Source: Planctomycetota bacterium (GTDB lineage Bacteria > Planctomycetota > Planctomycetia > Pirellulales > UBA1268). From it: a stretch of DNA of 6,125 nt. Below the pieces are notes generated by a model. It was not told the DNA's origin. It saw only the letters and a list, made by a program, of their open reading frames with translations, and did not search any database. This document shows, piece after piece, positions 1 to 6,125 of the stretch. The stretch spans positions 1 through 6,125 of the forward strand of contig QWPO01000121.1 in assembly GCA_003669255.1 (NCBI GenBank). Reading direction: 5' to 3'. Both the position numbers and the translations under genes were made by a program. Positions within the stretch are counted from its first letter, which is position 1, and each line of letters begins with the position of its first letter.

Positions 1-2454
1 GAAATGTGGACCTACCGGCAGTGGGTGGTGGGCGCCTTCAATCGCAACCTGCCGTTCGATCAGTTCACGATCCTGCAGTTGGCGGGCGACCTCGTGCAGG
101 ACCACGGCCCCAGCGCCTCCCCAGATCAGATCCTCGACAACCGGATTGCAAGCGGTTTCAATCGCTGCAACATCACGACGAGCGAAGGGGGAGCGATCGA
201 CGAGGAGTATCTCGTGCTGTATGCGCGAGATCGCACCGAAACCACCTCAGCCGTCTGGATGGGGCTGACGACCGGCTGTGCCGTCTGCCACGACCACAAG
301 TTCGATCCGCTGTCGCAGCGCGAGTTCTACGAACTCGCCGCCTTCTTCAACAACACGACGCAGAAGGCGATGGACGGCAACGTCCGAGACACGCCGCCGA
401 TCCTCACGGTGCCGGCGCCCGAGGACAGGGTGCGGTTCGCGGCGCTCGAAGGCGAGATCCCTGCCGCGAAAGCCGCCGTCGAGGCCCGCACGCAGGCCGC
501 CCGCCCTGAGTTCGATTCGTGGGTGAGGGGGCTGGTGCCCGAGTCGCTCCCCGCCAATCCGCTCCGCGAGACGCCGCTGGTGCACCTGCCCCTTGCCGAA
601 GGCGCGGGATCAACGACTCACGTTTCCCTTCTCGGCAAGGAGACCGACGTGCCGCTCTCGGCGGGCACGACTTGGCAGGCCGGGCCACACCGGTCACCTG
701 CGATCCTGCTCGACGGCAGGGCGGCCGAACTCCCCGGCGGCGGCGACTTCGAATGGAACGAGCCCTTCAGCGTGACGTTCTGGCTGCGGCCTTCCGGCAC
801 TTCCAAGCCTGGTTCCGTAATCGCCCGCATGGGCGAGGCACCCGCGAACCAGGGCTGGGATGTCTGGCTCGACGACCACCGGGTCGCCATGCACCTGTCC
901 CACTCCTGGCCGGAGCACGGCCTCAAGGTCGTGGCCGGCGAGCAACTCCCGGCCGATGCGTGGACGTTCGTGGCAGTCACCTACGACGGCTCCGGCAAGC
1001 CGGAGGGCGTGACGATCTCCTACGACGGCACCCCGCGGAAAACGGAGGTGAAGAAGCAGCCACTCGGCGAGAAGTCGATCAAGACTTCGGCAGGCCTGAC
1101 CATCGGCAGCCGGTCGAAGGGCGGTCTTCTCCGCGGCGTCGGCCTTGCGGACCTCTCGATCTGGGGCCGGGCGCTGCCGGCGGGCGAGGTGGCCGCCTTC
1201 TGGAAGGCACACCGGCTTCGCGACCTCGTGGCCCTGCCGGCGGACGAGCGGCCGCCGGCGGCCGGCGATCTCTACGACGGGTGGCTGGCCGAGGACGAGC
1301 AACACAAGACGCTGTCCGCCACTGTCGGCACGCTCGAGGCGGAGATGGCCACGCTCAAGAAGCGCGGCACGATCGCCCACGTGATGCACGAGAAGCCCGA
1401 GATGGCGAAGGCCCACGTTCTCGAACGCGGTGAATACGACAAGCGAAAGGACGAGGTCCAGCCAAAGACGCCCGACATGCTGCCGCCGTTTCCGGAGTCG
1501 CTACCGAGAAACCGGCTCGGGCTCGCCCAGTGGCTGCTCCTGCAGGACCATCCGCTCACCACCCGCGTGACGGTGAACCGGTTCTGGCAGGAGGTCTTTG
1601 GCACCGGCCTGGTGAGAACGAGCGGCGACTTCGGGATCACCGGGGAGCTGCCGATCCACCCCGAGCTCCTCGACTGGCTGGCGGTCGAGTTCCGCGAGGG
1701 AGGCTGGGACGTAAAGCGGCTCTTCCGGCTGATGGTCACCAGCGCCGCCTACCGGCAGGCCGCCACCTCCACGCCCGAGAAGCTCACCAAGGACGCCACC
1801 AACCGACTCCTTTCCCGCGGGCCGAGGTTTCGCATGGACGCCGAGATGGTCCGCGACCACGCCCTCGCCGCCAGCGGCCTGTTGGTTCGACAGATCGGTG
1901 GGCCGAGCGTACGGCCCTACCAGCCCGAGGGCGTCTGGGAGGCCGTGGCCATGGAAGGCAGCGACACGCGAAACTACGTTCGCGACAAGGGGGAAGGGCT
2001 CTACCGTCGCAGCATGTACTGGTTTTGGAAGCGGTCGGCGCCGCCGGCCTCGATGGACATCTTCAACGCCCCGTCGCGGGAAAACTGCTGCGTGAAGCGG
2101 GAGCGGACCAACACGCCTCTCCAGGCGCTCGTCACGCTCAACGATCCGCAGTTCGTGGAGGCGGCGCGAGTGCTCGCCGATCGGGCGCTGGAACTCGCGG
2201 CCGGCGACGACGACCAGCGACTCGAGTTCATCGCCGAGCGACTCCTGGCGCGGAGATTCTCGGCCGACGAGTTGCCGGTCGTGAAGAAGTCGCTGGCCGA
2301 TCTCGCCGCCTGGTACACCGCGCACCCCGACGAGGCGAAGCAACTGATCACCGTCGGCGACTCGAAGCCCCGGGCAACCGACGCGGTGCAGCTCGCCAGC
2401 TGGACGATGCTCACCAACGAGCTCATGAACCTCGACGAGGTCCTCTGCAAATGA
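1..2454 (+). CDS. PSCyt2/DUF1549-LamG-DUF1553 domain protein, 5' end missing
   Basis: Partial gene: the frame is open from base 1, so the ATG at base 4 is probably internal and the N-terminus (signal peptide, often a PSCyt1 heme domain, most of DUF1549) lies upstream. Numbering from that Met: residues 3-120 are the end of DUF1549, with FNRNLPFDQFT (12-22), EGGAIDEEY (61-69) and a CAVCHDHKFDP block with c-type heme motif C92-x-x-C95-H96. Residues about 190-400 look like a LamG/concanavalin A-type beta-sandwich (FSVTFWLRP at 255-263, WTFVAVTYDG at 320-329, LADLSIWGRAL at 381-391). Helical stretches flank it at about 138-172 and 429-455. Residues about 500-816 are DUF1553 (NRFWQEVFGTGLVRTSGDFG at 525-544, NTPLQALVTLND at 703-714), ending in the family-typical NELMNLDEVLCK. 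Family function is unknown; an exported, possibly redox-active role is inferred. It overlaps the DUF1501 gene by 4 bases. Family call is confident; heme binding and polysaccharide binding are not proven. Confidence 0.93.
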   Translation, partial: EMWTYRQWVVGAFNRNLPFDQFTILQLAGDLVQDHGPSASPDQILDNRIASGFNRCNITTSEGGAIDEEYLVLYARDRTETTSAVWMGLTTGCAVCHDHKFDPLSQREFYELAAFFNNTTQKAMDGNVRDTPPILTVPAPEDRVRFAALEGEIPAAKAAVEARTQAARPEFDSWVRGLVPESLPANPLRETPLVHLPLAEGAGSTTHVSLLGKETDVPLSAGTTWQAGPHRSPAILLDGRAAELPGGGDFEWNEPFSVTFWLRPSGTSKPGSVIARMGEAPANQGWDVWLDDHRVAMHLSHSWPEHGLKVVAGEQLPADAWTFVAVTYDGSGKPEGVTISYDGTPRKTEVKKQPLGEKSIKTSAGLTIGSRSKGGLLRGVGLADLSIWGRALPAGEVAAFWKAHRLRDLVALPADERPPAAGDLYDGWLAEDEQHKTLSATVGTLEAEMATLKKRGTIAHVMHEKPEMAKAHVLERGEYDKRKDEVQPKTPDMLPPFPESLPRNRLGLAQWLLLQDHPLTTRVTVNRFWQEVFGTGLVRTSGDFGITGELPIHPELLDWLAVEFREGGWDVKRLFRLMVTSAAYRQAATSTPEKLTKDATNRLLSRGPRFRMDAEMVRDHALAASGLLVRQIGGPSVRPYQPEGVWEAVAMEGSDTRNYVRDKGEGLYRRSMYWFWKRSAPPASMDIFNAPSRENCCVKRERTNTPLQALVTLNDPQFVEAARVLADRALELAAGDDDQRLEFIAERLLARRFSADELPVVKKSLADLAAWYTAHPDEAKQLITVGDSKPRATDAVQLASWTMLTNELMNLDEVLCK
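2437..2454 (+). promoter_or_regulatory. Ribosome binding site and ATGA stop/start overlap
   Basis: GAGG at 2437-2440 lies 10 bases before the ATG at 2451. The stop codon TGA of the upstream gene (2452-2454) shares bases with this ATG. This arrangement usually means translational coupling, with ribosomes finishing the first gene re-initiating on the second. It supports 2451 as the true start of the DUF1501 gene, as does the Tat signal directly downstream. The GAGG spacing is a little long, so coupling may matter more than independent binding. Confidence 0.65.
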
Positions 2455-3938
2455 ATCCTCCGATCCGCTCGCCCCTCGATGCACTGGGCCTGAACCTCAC
2501 CCGTCGCCGGTTCTTCGAGCAGGGCAGCCACCTGCTGGGTGGCGCGGCGCTGGCGTCGCTCGCCGCCCAGGATGCCGTCCGCGGCGCGGCCTCCGTGGGT
2601 CCGGCGATCGACCGTGTTGCCAGCGCGATCGGCCCGCACTTCGCCCCCAAAGCGAAGCACGTCATCTATCTCCACATGGTCGGCGGCCCGCCGCAGCAGG
2701 ACCTCTTCGACTACAAGCCGAAGATGGACGACTGGTACGACAAGGACCTCCCCGAGAGCATCCGCAACGGCCAGCGGCTCACCACGATGACGTCGGGGCA
2801 GACGCGGTTTCCGATCGCACCCTCGAAGTTCAAGTTTGTCCAGCACGGCGAGTGCGGGATGTGGATGTCGGAACTCCTGCCCTGGACCGGGAAGATGGCC
2901 GACGAGATGTGCTTCATCCGGAGCATGCACACCGAGGCCATCAACCACGAACCCGCGATCTGCTACATGCAGACAGGCAACCAGATCGTCGGCCGCCCGT
3001 GCCTCGGCTCGTGGACGAGCTACGGCCTCGGTAGCCTCAATAGCGATCTGCCCACGTTCGTCGTGCTCGTGGCCAGGTCAACGAAGCCGGAGCAGGCGCA
3101 GGCGATCGGTGCCCGGCTCTGGTCGAGCGGCTTTCTGCCGGGCGAATATGCGGGCGTGAGCTTCCGAAGCGCCGGCGACCCGATTCTCTACATCAACAAC
3201 CCGCCGGGTGTGTCGGATGCCGTCCGCCGCACCACGCTCGATGGCCTCCAGGCCCTGAACCAACGGACGCTCGAGCAGATCGGCGACCCGGAAACGCGGA
3301 CGCGAATCGCCCAGTACGAGATGGCCTTCCGGATGCAGGCGAGCGTGCCTGAACTCACGAACATCGCGAGTGAATCGGCGAGCACGCTCGCCCTCTACGG
3401 CGACCAGGTGAAGGACCCGGGCTCATTCGCCAACTCGGTGCTGATGGCGCGGCGGATGGTGGAGCGGGGCGTGCGGTTCGTGCAGATCTACCTCAACCAT
3501 TGGGACACCCACGGCAACGTCGTGGGCCGCCTCACGAACGGCTGCAAGGACATCGACCAGCCCTGCTACGGACTCATGCAGGATCTCAAGGCCCGCGGCC
3601 TGCTCGATGAGACCCTCATCATCTGGGGGGGCGAGTTTGGCCGCACGGTCTACTCGCAGGGCGGCCTCTCCAAGGAAAACTACGGCCGCGACCATCATCC
3701 CCGATGCTTCACGATGTGGATGGCCGGCGGCGGCGCGAAGGGGGGCACGATCCACGGCGAGACCGACGACTTCTCCTACAACATCGTGAAGGATCCGGTG
3801 CACATCCGGGACTTCCACGCGACGGTCATGCATCTGCTCGGTTTCGATCACGAGCGGTTCACCTACCGTCACCTCGGTCTCGATCAGCGACTCACCGGCG
3901 TCGAGCACGCCCGCGTGGTGACGGACCTGCTCGCCTGA
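2451..3938 (+). CDS. DUF1501 family protein with twin-arginine (Tat) signal
   Basis: Complete gene of 495 residues, a usual length for DUF1501. The start at the ATGA overlap places a Tat signal right at the N-terminus: T17-R18-R19-R20-F21-F22, then a hydrophobic stretch (about 28-40, HLLGGAALASLAA). It is therefore predicted to be exported folded, possibly with a bound metal. DUF1501 belongs to the alkaline phosphatase/sulfatase-like fold group. Conserved blocks seen are VIYLHMVGGPPQQDLFDYKP (71-90), SMHTEAINHEP (158-168), HWDTHGN (350-356), IIWGGEFGRT (390-399), YGRDHHP (411-417) and DFHATVMHLLG (454-464). Their His, Asp and Glu residues are plausible metal ligands, but no activity has been assigned to the family. 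It follows a DUF1549/DUF1553 gene, its standard partner in planctomycetes, with coupled translation. The frame also extends far upstream inside the first gene, but that part is an out-of-frame reading of it. The reading frame is intact, with no missing block that I can see. Confidence 0.95.
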   Translation: MNPPIRSPLDALGLNLTRRRFFEQGSHLLGGAALASLAAQDAVRGAASVGPAIDRVASAIGPHFAPKAKHVIYLHMVGGPPQQDLFDYKPKMDDWYDKDLPESIRNGQRLTTMTSGQTRFPIAPSKFKFVQHGECGMWMSELLPWTGKMADEMCFIRSMHTEAINHEPAICYMQTGNQIVGRPCLGSWTSYGLGSLNSDLPTFVVLVARSTKPEQAQAIGARLWSSGFLPGEYAGVSFRSAGDPILYINNPPGVSDAVRRTTLDGLQALNQRTLEQIGDPETRTRIAQYEMAFRMQASVPELTNIASESASTLALYGDQVKDPGSFANSVLMARRMVERGVRFVQIYLNHWDTHGNVVGRLTNGCKDIDQPCYGLMQDLKARGLLDETLIIWGGEFGRTVYSQGGLSKENYGRDHHPRCFTMWMAGGGAKGGTIHGETDDFSYNIVKDPVHIRDFHATVMHLLGFDHERFTYRHLGLDQRLTGVEHARVVTDLLA

Positions 3939-3968
3939 TCGGGTGGGTTTCACAGGCTCACCGCGCGA

Positions 3969-3978
3969 CCACGCGTGG
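3969..3978. repeat. 10-base perfect palindrome in the intergenic gap
   Basis: CCACGCGTGG equals its own reverse complement. It lies in the 133-base gap between the DUF1501 gene and the SGNH/dehydrogenase gene, 21 bases upstream of a TATACT element, so it would overlap or abut the -35 region of that promoter. This is a position where an operator could sit. It is short, occurs once in the gap, and a GC-rich genome produces such palindromes by chance, so a regulatory role is only a suggestion. No T-tract follows it, so it is not a standard terminator. Confidence 0.3.
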
Positions 3979-4005
3979 CGATCCGACGAAGTGCGGGGAT
4001 ATACT
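3976..4005 (+). promoter_or_regulatory. Candidate promoter for the SGNH/dehydrogenase gene
   Basis: TATACT at 4000-4005 matches five of six bases of the TATAAT -10 consensus and stands out in a GC-rich gap. The best -35 candidate, TGGCGA at 3976-3981 with an 18-base spacer, matches TTGACA at only three positions, so the -35 is weak or the promoter relies on an activator. Transcription would start near 4012 and leave a leader of about 60 bases before the ATG at 4072. The 133-base gap, unlike the 4-base overlap upstream, fits an independent transcription unit. Read-through from the DUF1501 gene is not excluded. Confidence 0.4.
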
Positions 4006-4061
4006 GCTGGTTTCCCAGGCGCGGGGCAACGACTGTCCCGCTGTGCACAGTCCTCTACGAC

Positions 4062-4065
4062 GGAG
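4062..4065 (+). promoter_or_regulatory. Shine-Dalgarno site deciding the start at 4072
   Basis: GGAG lies six bases before the ATG at 4072, a near-ideal spacing. It supports this start over an in-frame GTG at 3991, which would add residues ahead of the signal peptide and would overlap the -10-like element. Confidence 0.7.
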
Positions 4066-4071
4066 CCTCTG

Positions 4072-6125
4072 ATGCCCAGTCAGTCATCGTCCCGCAGCCT
4101 CTTCCGTGGCCGCGTCGCTGGAGCTGCCTGCTTCGTTCCGCTCCTGCTGACGCTCGCGGCCACGGTGATCACGGGTGCCACCGACAAAGCCACGGGACAG
4201 GACACCGATCCGTTCGCCACAGCCCGCGAGATTCTGGCCATTCCGCCGCGGCCCGCCCGCCCGGCCCTGCCTCCCAGCCGGCTCCCCCTTGAGGTGCTCG
4301 ACGGCGAGCGGATCGCCTTTTTGGGCAACTCCACCGCCGAACGGATGAACCTCTTTGGCCACTTCGAGGCCCTCCTGCACCAACGGTTTCCCGGCAAGCA
4401 CCTCGTGGTCCGCAACTTCGCCCGCCCCGCCGACGAGGTCGGCAACCGCCAACGTCCGGGCGACTACACGAAGCTCGACGATCCCGTGGCTGCCTTTGGC
4501 GCCGACACCTACCTGCTCTTCTTCGGCTTCAACGAATCGTTCGCCGGGCCGGGGGGCGTGGCCAAGTTCACGGCCGACTACGAGAAGCTCCTTGATGAAC
4601 TGGCACATCAGTATCCCCGCGACGACACCAAGGCCGCCCCGCGGTTCGTGATCGTGTCGCCGATCGCGGTCGAGGCTAGCGGCAGCCCCTACCTGCCCGA
4701 CGCCGATGCCCAGAATGGTTCGCTCGCCCTCTACCGCGACGCCGCGAAGGCCGTCGCCGAGAAGCGGGGCCTCGCCTTCGTCGACCTCTTCGACGCCACC
4801 CGGAAGGAGTTCGCGACGCAGCCGGGCCTCCAGCAAACGATCAACGGCTGCCACGTCAACGAGGCCGGCGACGCCTTCGTCGGCGGCCTGCTCGACCGGT
4901 CCCTGTTTGGCGGTCCCGCCTCCAGCCAGCTCTCCGCATCCGCATTTGAAAAGCTCCGCGCCGCAGTCAACGACAAGTCATGGGTGCACATGCAGGACTA
5001 CCGGATGGTCAACGGCTGGTATGTGTACGGTGGCCGTCGCACGTTCGACACGGAAACCTTCCCGCGCGAGTACGCGAAGATCCGCGGCATGGCGGCGGTC
5101 CGCGACGGCCGCGTCTGGAACATCGCCGAGGGCAAGCCCGTCGCCGGCACGCCCGACGACTCCGCCACGGGTGAACTGATCGTTCCGAATACCCGGTTTG
5201 GTGTACCCGGGCAGGCCTACAGCGAGAACAAGGAGGGTGGGCCGACGATCCTCCCTCCCGACGACTTGATCAAGACCTGCACGGTGCCCCCCGGCTTCGA
5301 GATGAAGCTGTTCGCCGACGAGACGAAGTTTCCGGAACTCGCCAAGCCCGTGCAACTGGCCTTCGATTCGAAGGGCCGCCTCTGGGTCTCGACGATGCCG
5401 AGCTACCCGCAGTGGCAGCCGGGCGATCCAGCACCGACCGACAAGCTCGTGATCCTGGAGGACACCAACAAGGACGGCTCGGCCGACAAGAGCACGGTGT
5501 TCTACGACAAACTCCACTGCCCGACCGGCTTCCAGTTCTTCGACGGCGGCGTGCTCGTGATGGATCAGCCGCGAATGCTCTGGCTCAAGGACACCGACGG
5601 CGACGACAAGGCCGATGTCGTGGTGCATGTGCTCGACGGCTGGGCCACGGAAGACACCCACCACACCGCCGGCGCCTTCGAGGCCAGCCCTGGCGGCCTA
5701 CTCCACATGCTCGAGGGCGTGGCGATGAGCACCGCCGTCGAGACGCCGTGGGGCCCGTTTCGCAACTACGGTTCGTCCGGGGCCTATGTCCTCGATCCGC
5801 GGACGTGGAAGCTCCGTCACTTCAAGACACCCGGCTACGGCAATCCCTGGTGCTATCTCTTCAACGAGTGGGGCCAGGGCATCTGCGGCGACGGCACCGG
5901 CGCTGCGCAGCATTGGGACACGCCCCTCTCGGGCGCCCAGTACGGCGGCCGCAAGGGGCTCAATGCCGTGTTCGACACTGAGAATATGCGGCCCGTCGTG
6001 GGGAGCGACTACCTCCGCACGCGGCAGTTCCCGGACGACGTGCAGAACCAGTTCATCTACGCGTGCGTGATCAACATGAACGGCATCCCGCGGTGGACGA
6101 TGTCCGACGACGGTGCCGGCTACAA
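4072..6125 (+). CDS. Exported SGNH-hydrolase-like / PVC membrane-bound dehydrogenase-domain protein, 3' end missing
   Basis: The frame runs without a stop from ATG 4072 to the window end (684 codons), so only the N-terminal part is here. Residues 1-36 are a Sec-type signal: basic start (R8, R12, R14), then a hydrophobic core ending near TGA36. Residues about 79-275 resemble an SGNH/GDSL hydrolase: block I FLGNSTAERM (83-92, candidate Ser87), RNFARPADEV (114-123), FFGFNESFAG (150-159, Asn154) and TINGCHVNEAG (256-266, His261), where Asn258 replaces the usual catalytic Asp. From about 390 it matches the PVC 'putative membrane-bound dehydrogenase' N-terminal domain, a PQQ-dehydrogenase-like beta-propeller: ILPPDDLIKTCTVPPGFEMKLFA (392-414), DTHHTAGAF (528-536), ETPWGP (557-562) and DGTG (606-609). 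Two Asp-rich loops (464-472, 507-515) look calcium-binding. Relatives continue with HEAT-like repeats and a C-terminal CxxCH cytochrome domain, expected beyond the window. Substrate is unknown; the family call is confident, catalysis is not. Confidence 0.9.
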   Translation, partial: MPSQSSSRSLFRGRVAGAACFVPLLLTLAATVITGATDKATGQDTDPFATAREILAIPPRPARPALPPSRLPLEVLDGERIAFLGNSTAERMNLFGHFEALLHQRFPGKHLVVRNFARPADEVGNRQRPGDYTKLDDPVAAFGADTYLLFFGFNESFAGPGGVAKFTADYEKLLDELAHQYPRDDTKAAPRFVIVSPIAVEASGSPYLPDADAQNGSLALYRDAAKAVAEKRGLAFVDLFDATRKEFATQPGLQQTINGCHVNEAGDAFVGGLLDRSLFGGPASSQLSASAFEKLRAAVNDKSWVHMQDYRMVNGWYVYGGRRTFDTETFPREYAKIRGMAAVRDGRVWNIAEGKPVAGTPDDSATGELIVPNTRFGVPGQAYSENKEGGPTILPPDDLIKTCTVPPGFEMKLFADETKFPELAKPVQLAFDSKGRLWVSTMPSYPQWQPGDPAPTDKLVILEDTNKDGSADKSTVFYDKLHCPTGFQFFDGGVLVMDQPRMLWLKDTDGDDKADVVVHVLDGWATEDTHHTAGAFEASPGGLLHMLEGVAMSTAVETPWGPFRNYGSSGAYVLDPRTWKLRHFKTPGYGNPWCYLFNEWGQGICGDGTGAAQHWDTPLSGAQYGGRKGLNAVFDTENMRPVVGSDYLRTRQFPDDVQNQFIYACVINMNGIPRWTMSDDGAGY

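Noticed and set aside
1530..2450. Upstream extension of the DUF1501 frame inside the first gene
   Set aside because: The translation before 2451 is Arg/Ala/Gly-rich and non-homologous, while the first gene's own frame encodes conserved DUF1553 here. The Tat signal directly after 2451 fixes the start.
1501..2484. A 327-codon open frame on the minus strand opposite the end of the first gene and the start of DUF1501
   Set aside because: It lies opposite conserved DUF1553 sequence, its translation is rich in Arg, Gly, Val and Pro with no recognisable domain, and long antisense frames are expected in GC-rich coding DNA with G/C third positions.
3625..3631. Run of seven G bases in the DUF1501 gene, a possible frameshift site
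   Set aside because: The frame is intact through the conserved IIWGGEFGRT block, so there is no sign of an error or programmed slip.
3942..3962. Weak hairpin just after the DUF1501 stop (GGTGGG at 3942-3947 with CTCACC at 3957-3962)
   Set aside because: The six-pair stem includes a G-T pair, the loop is nine bases and no T-run follows, so I do not call an intrinsic terminator.
4117..4131. Possible lipoprotein lipobox ending in Cys20 of the third gene (GAAC)
   Set aside because: The hydrophobic core lies after this Cys, not before it, so it does not fit a lipoprotein signal. A Sec signal cleaved near residue 36 fits better.
4084..4854. A 256-codon minus-strand frame opposite the SGNH region
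   Set aside because: The plus strand encodes a signal peptide and conserved SGNH blocks with a good ribosome binding site. The minus frame shows no domain and is a compositional shadow.

Overview
The window looks like chromosomal DNA from a planctomycete (phylum Planctomycetota, Pirellulales-like). The evidence is the gene families. DUF1549/DUF1553 cytochrome-like proteins, DUF1501 Tat-exported proteins and PVC-type SGNH plus 'membrane-bound dehydrogenase' proteins are hugely expanded in planctomycetes and some verrucomicrobia, and are rare elsewhere. Base composition is GC-rich with strong G/C at third codon positions. Both outer genes run off the window.

Layout, all on the + strand. (1) Bases 1-2454 hold the C-terminal part of a PSCyt2/DUF1549-LamG-DUF1553 protein with one CxxCH motif. 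(2) Bases 2451-3938 hold a complete DUF1501 protein with a twin-arginine signal, overlapping the first gene by 4 bases (ATGA). (3) Bases 3939-4071 are a 133-base gap with a TATACT -10-like element, a 10-base perfect palindrome and a GGAG ribosome binding site. (4) Bases 4072-6125 hold a long reading frame, open to the window end, for an exported protein: signal peptide, SGNH-hydrolase-like domain, then the N-terminal part of the PVC dehydrogenase-like beta-propeller. There is no in-frame stop, so only its 5' part (684 codons) is present.

Genes 1 and 2 form the standard planctomycete pair and are almost certainly co-transcribed and translationally coupled. Gene 3 belongs to a family often found nearby but seems to have its own promoter. 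All three products are predicted to work outside the cytoplasm. Their substrates are not established. The carbohydrate-binding-like LamG fold, the SGNH fold and the dehydrogenase-like propeller fit a role in surface or periplasmic handling of complex polymers with possible electron transfer, but this is inference.

I found no RNA genes, mobile elements, CRISPR array or tandem repeats. I see no clearly new system. The points worth a second look are the LamG domain placed between two helical segments, the altered SGNH catalytic motif in gene 3, and the small regulatory-looking gap.
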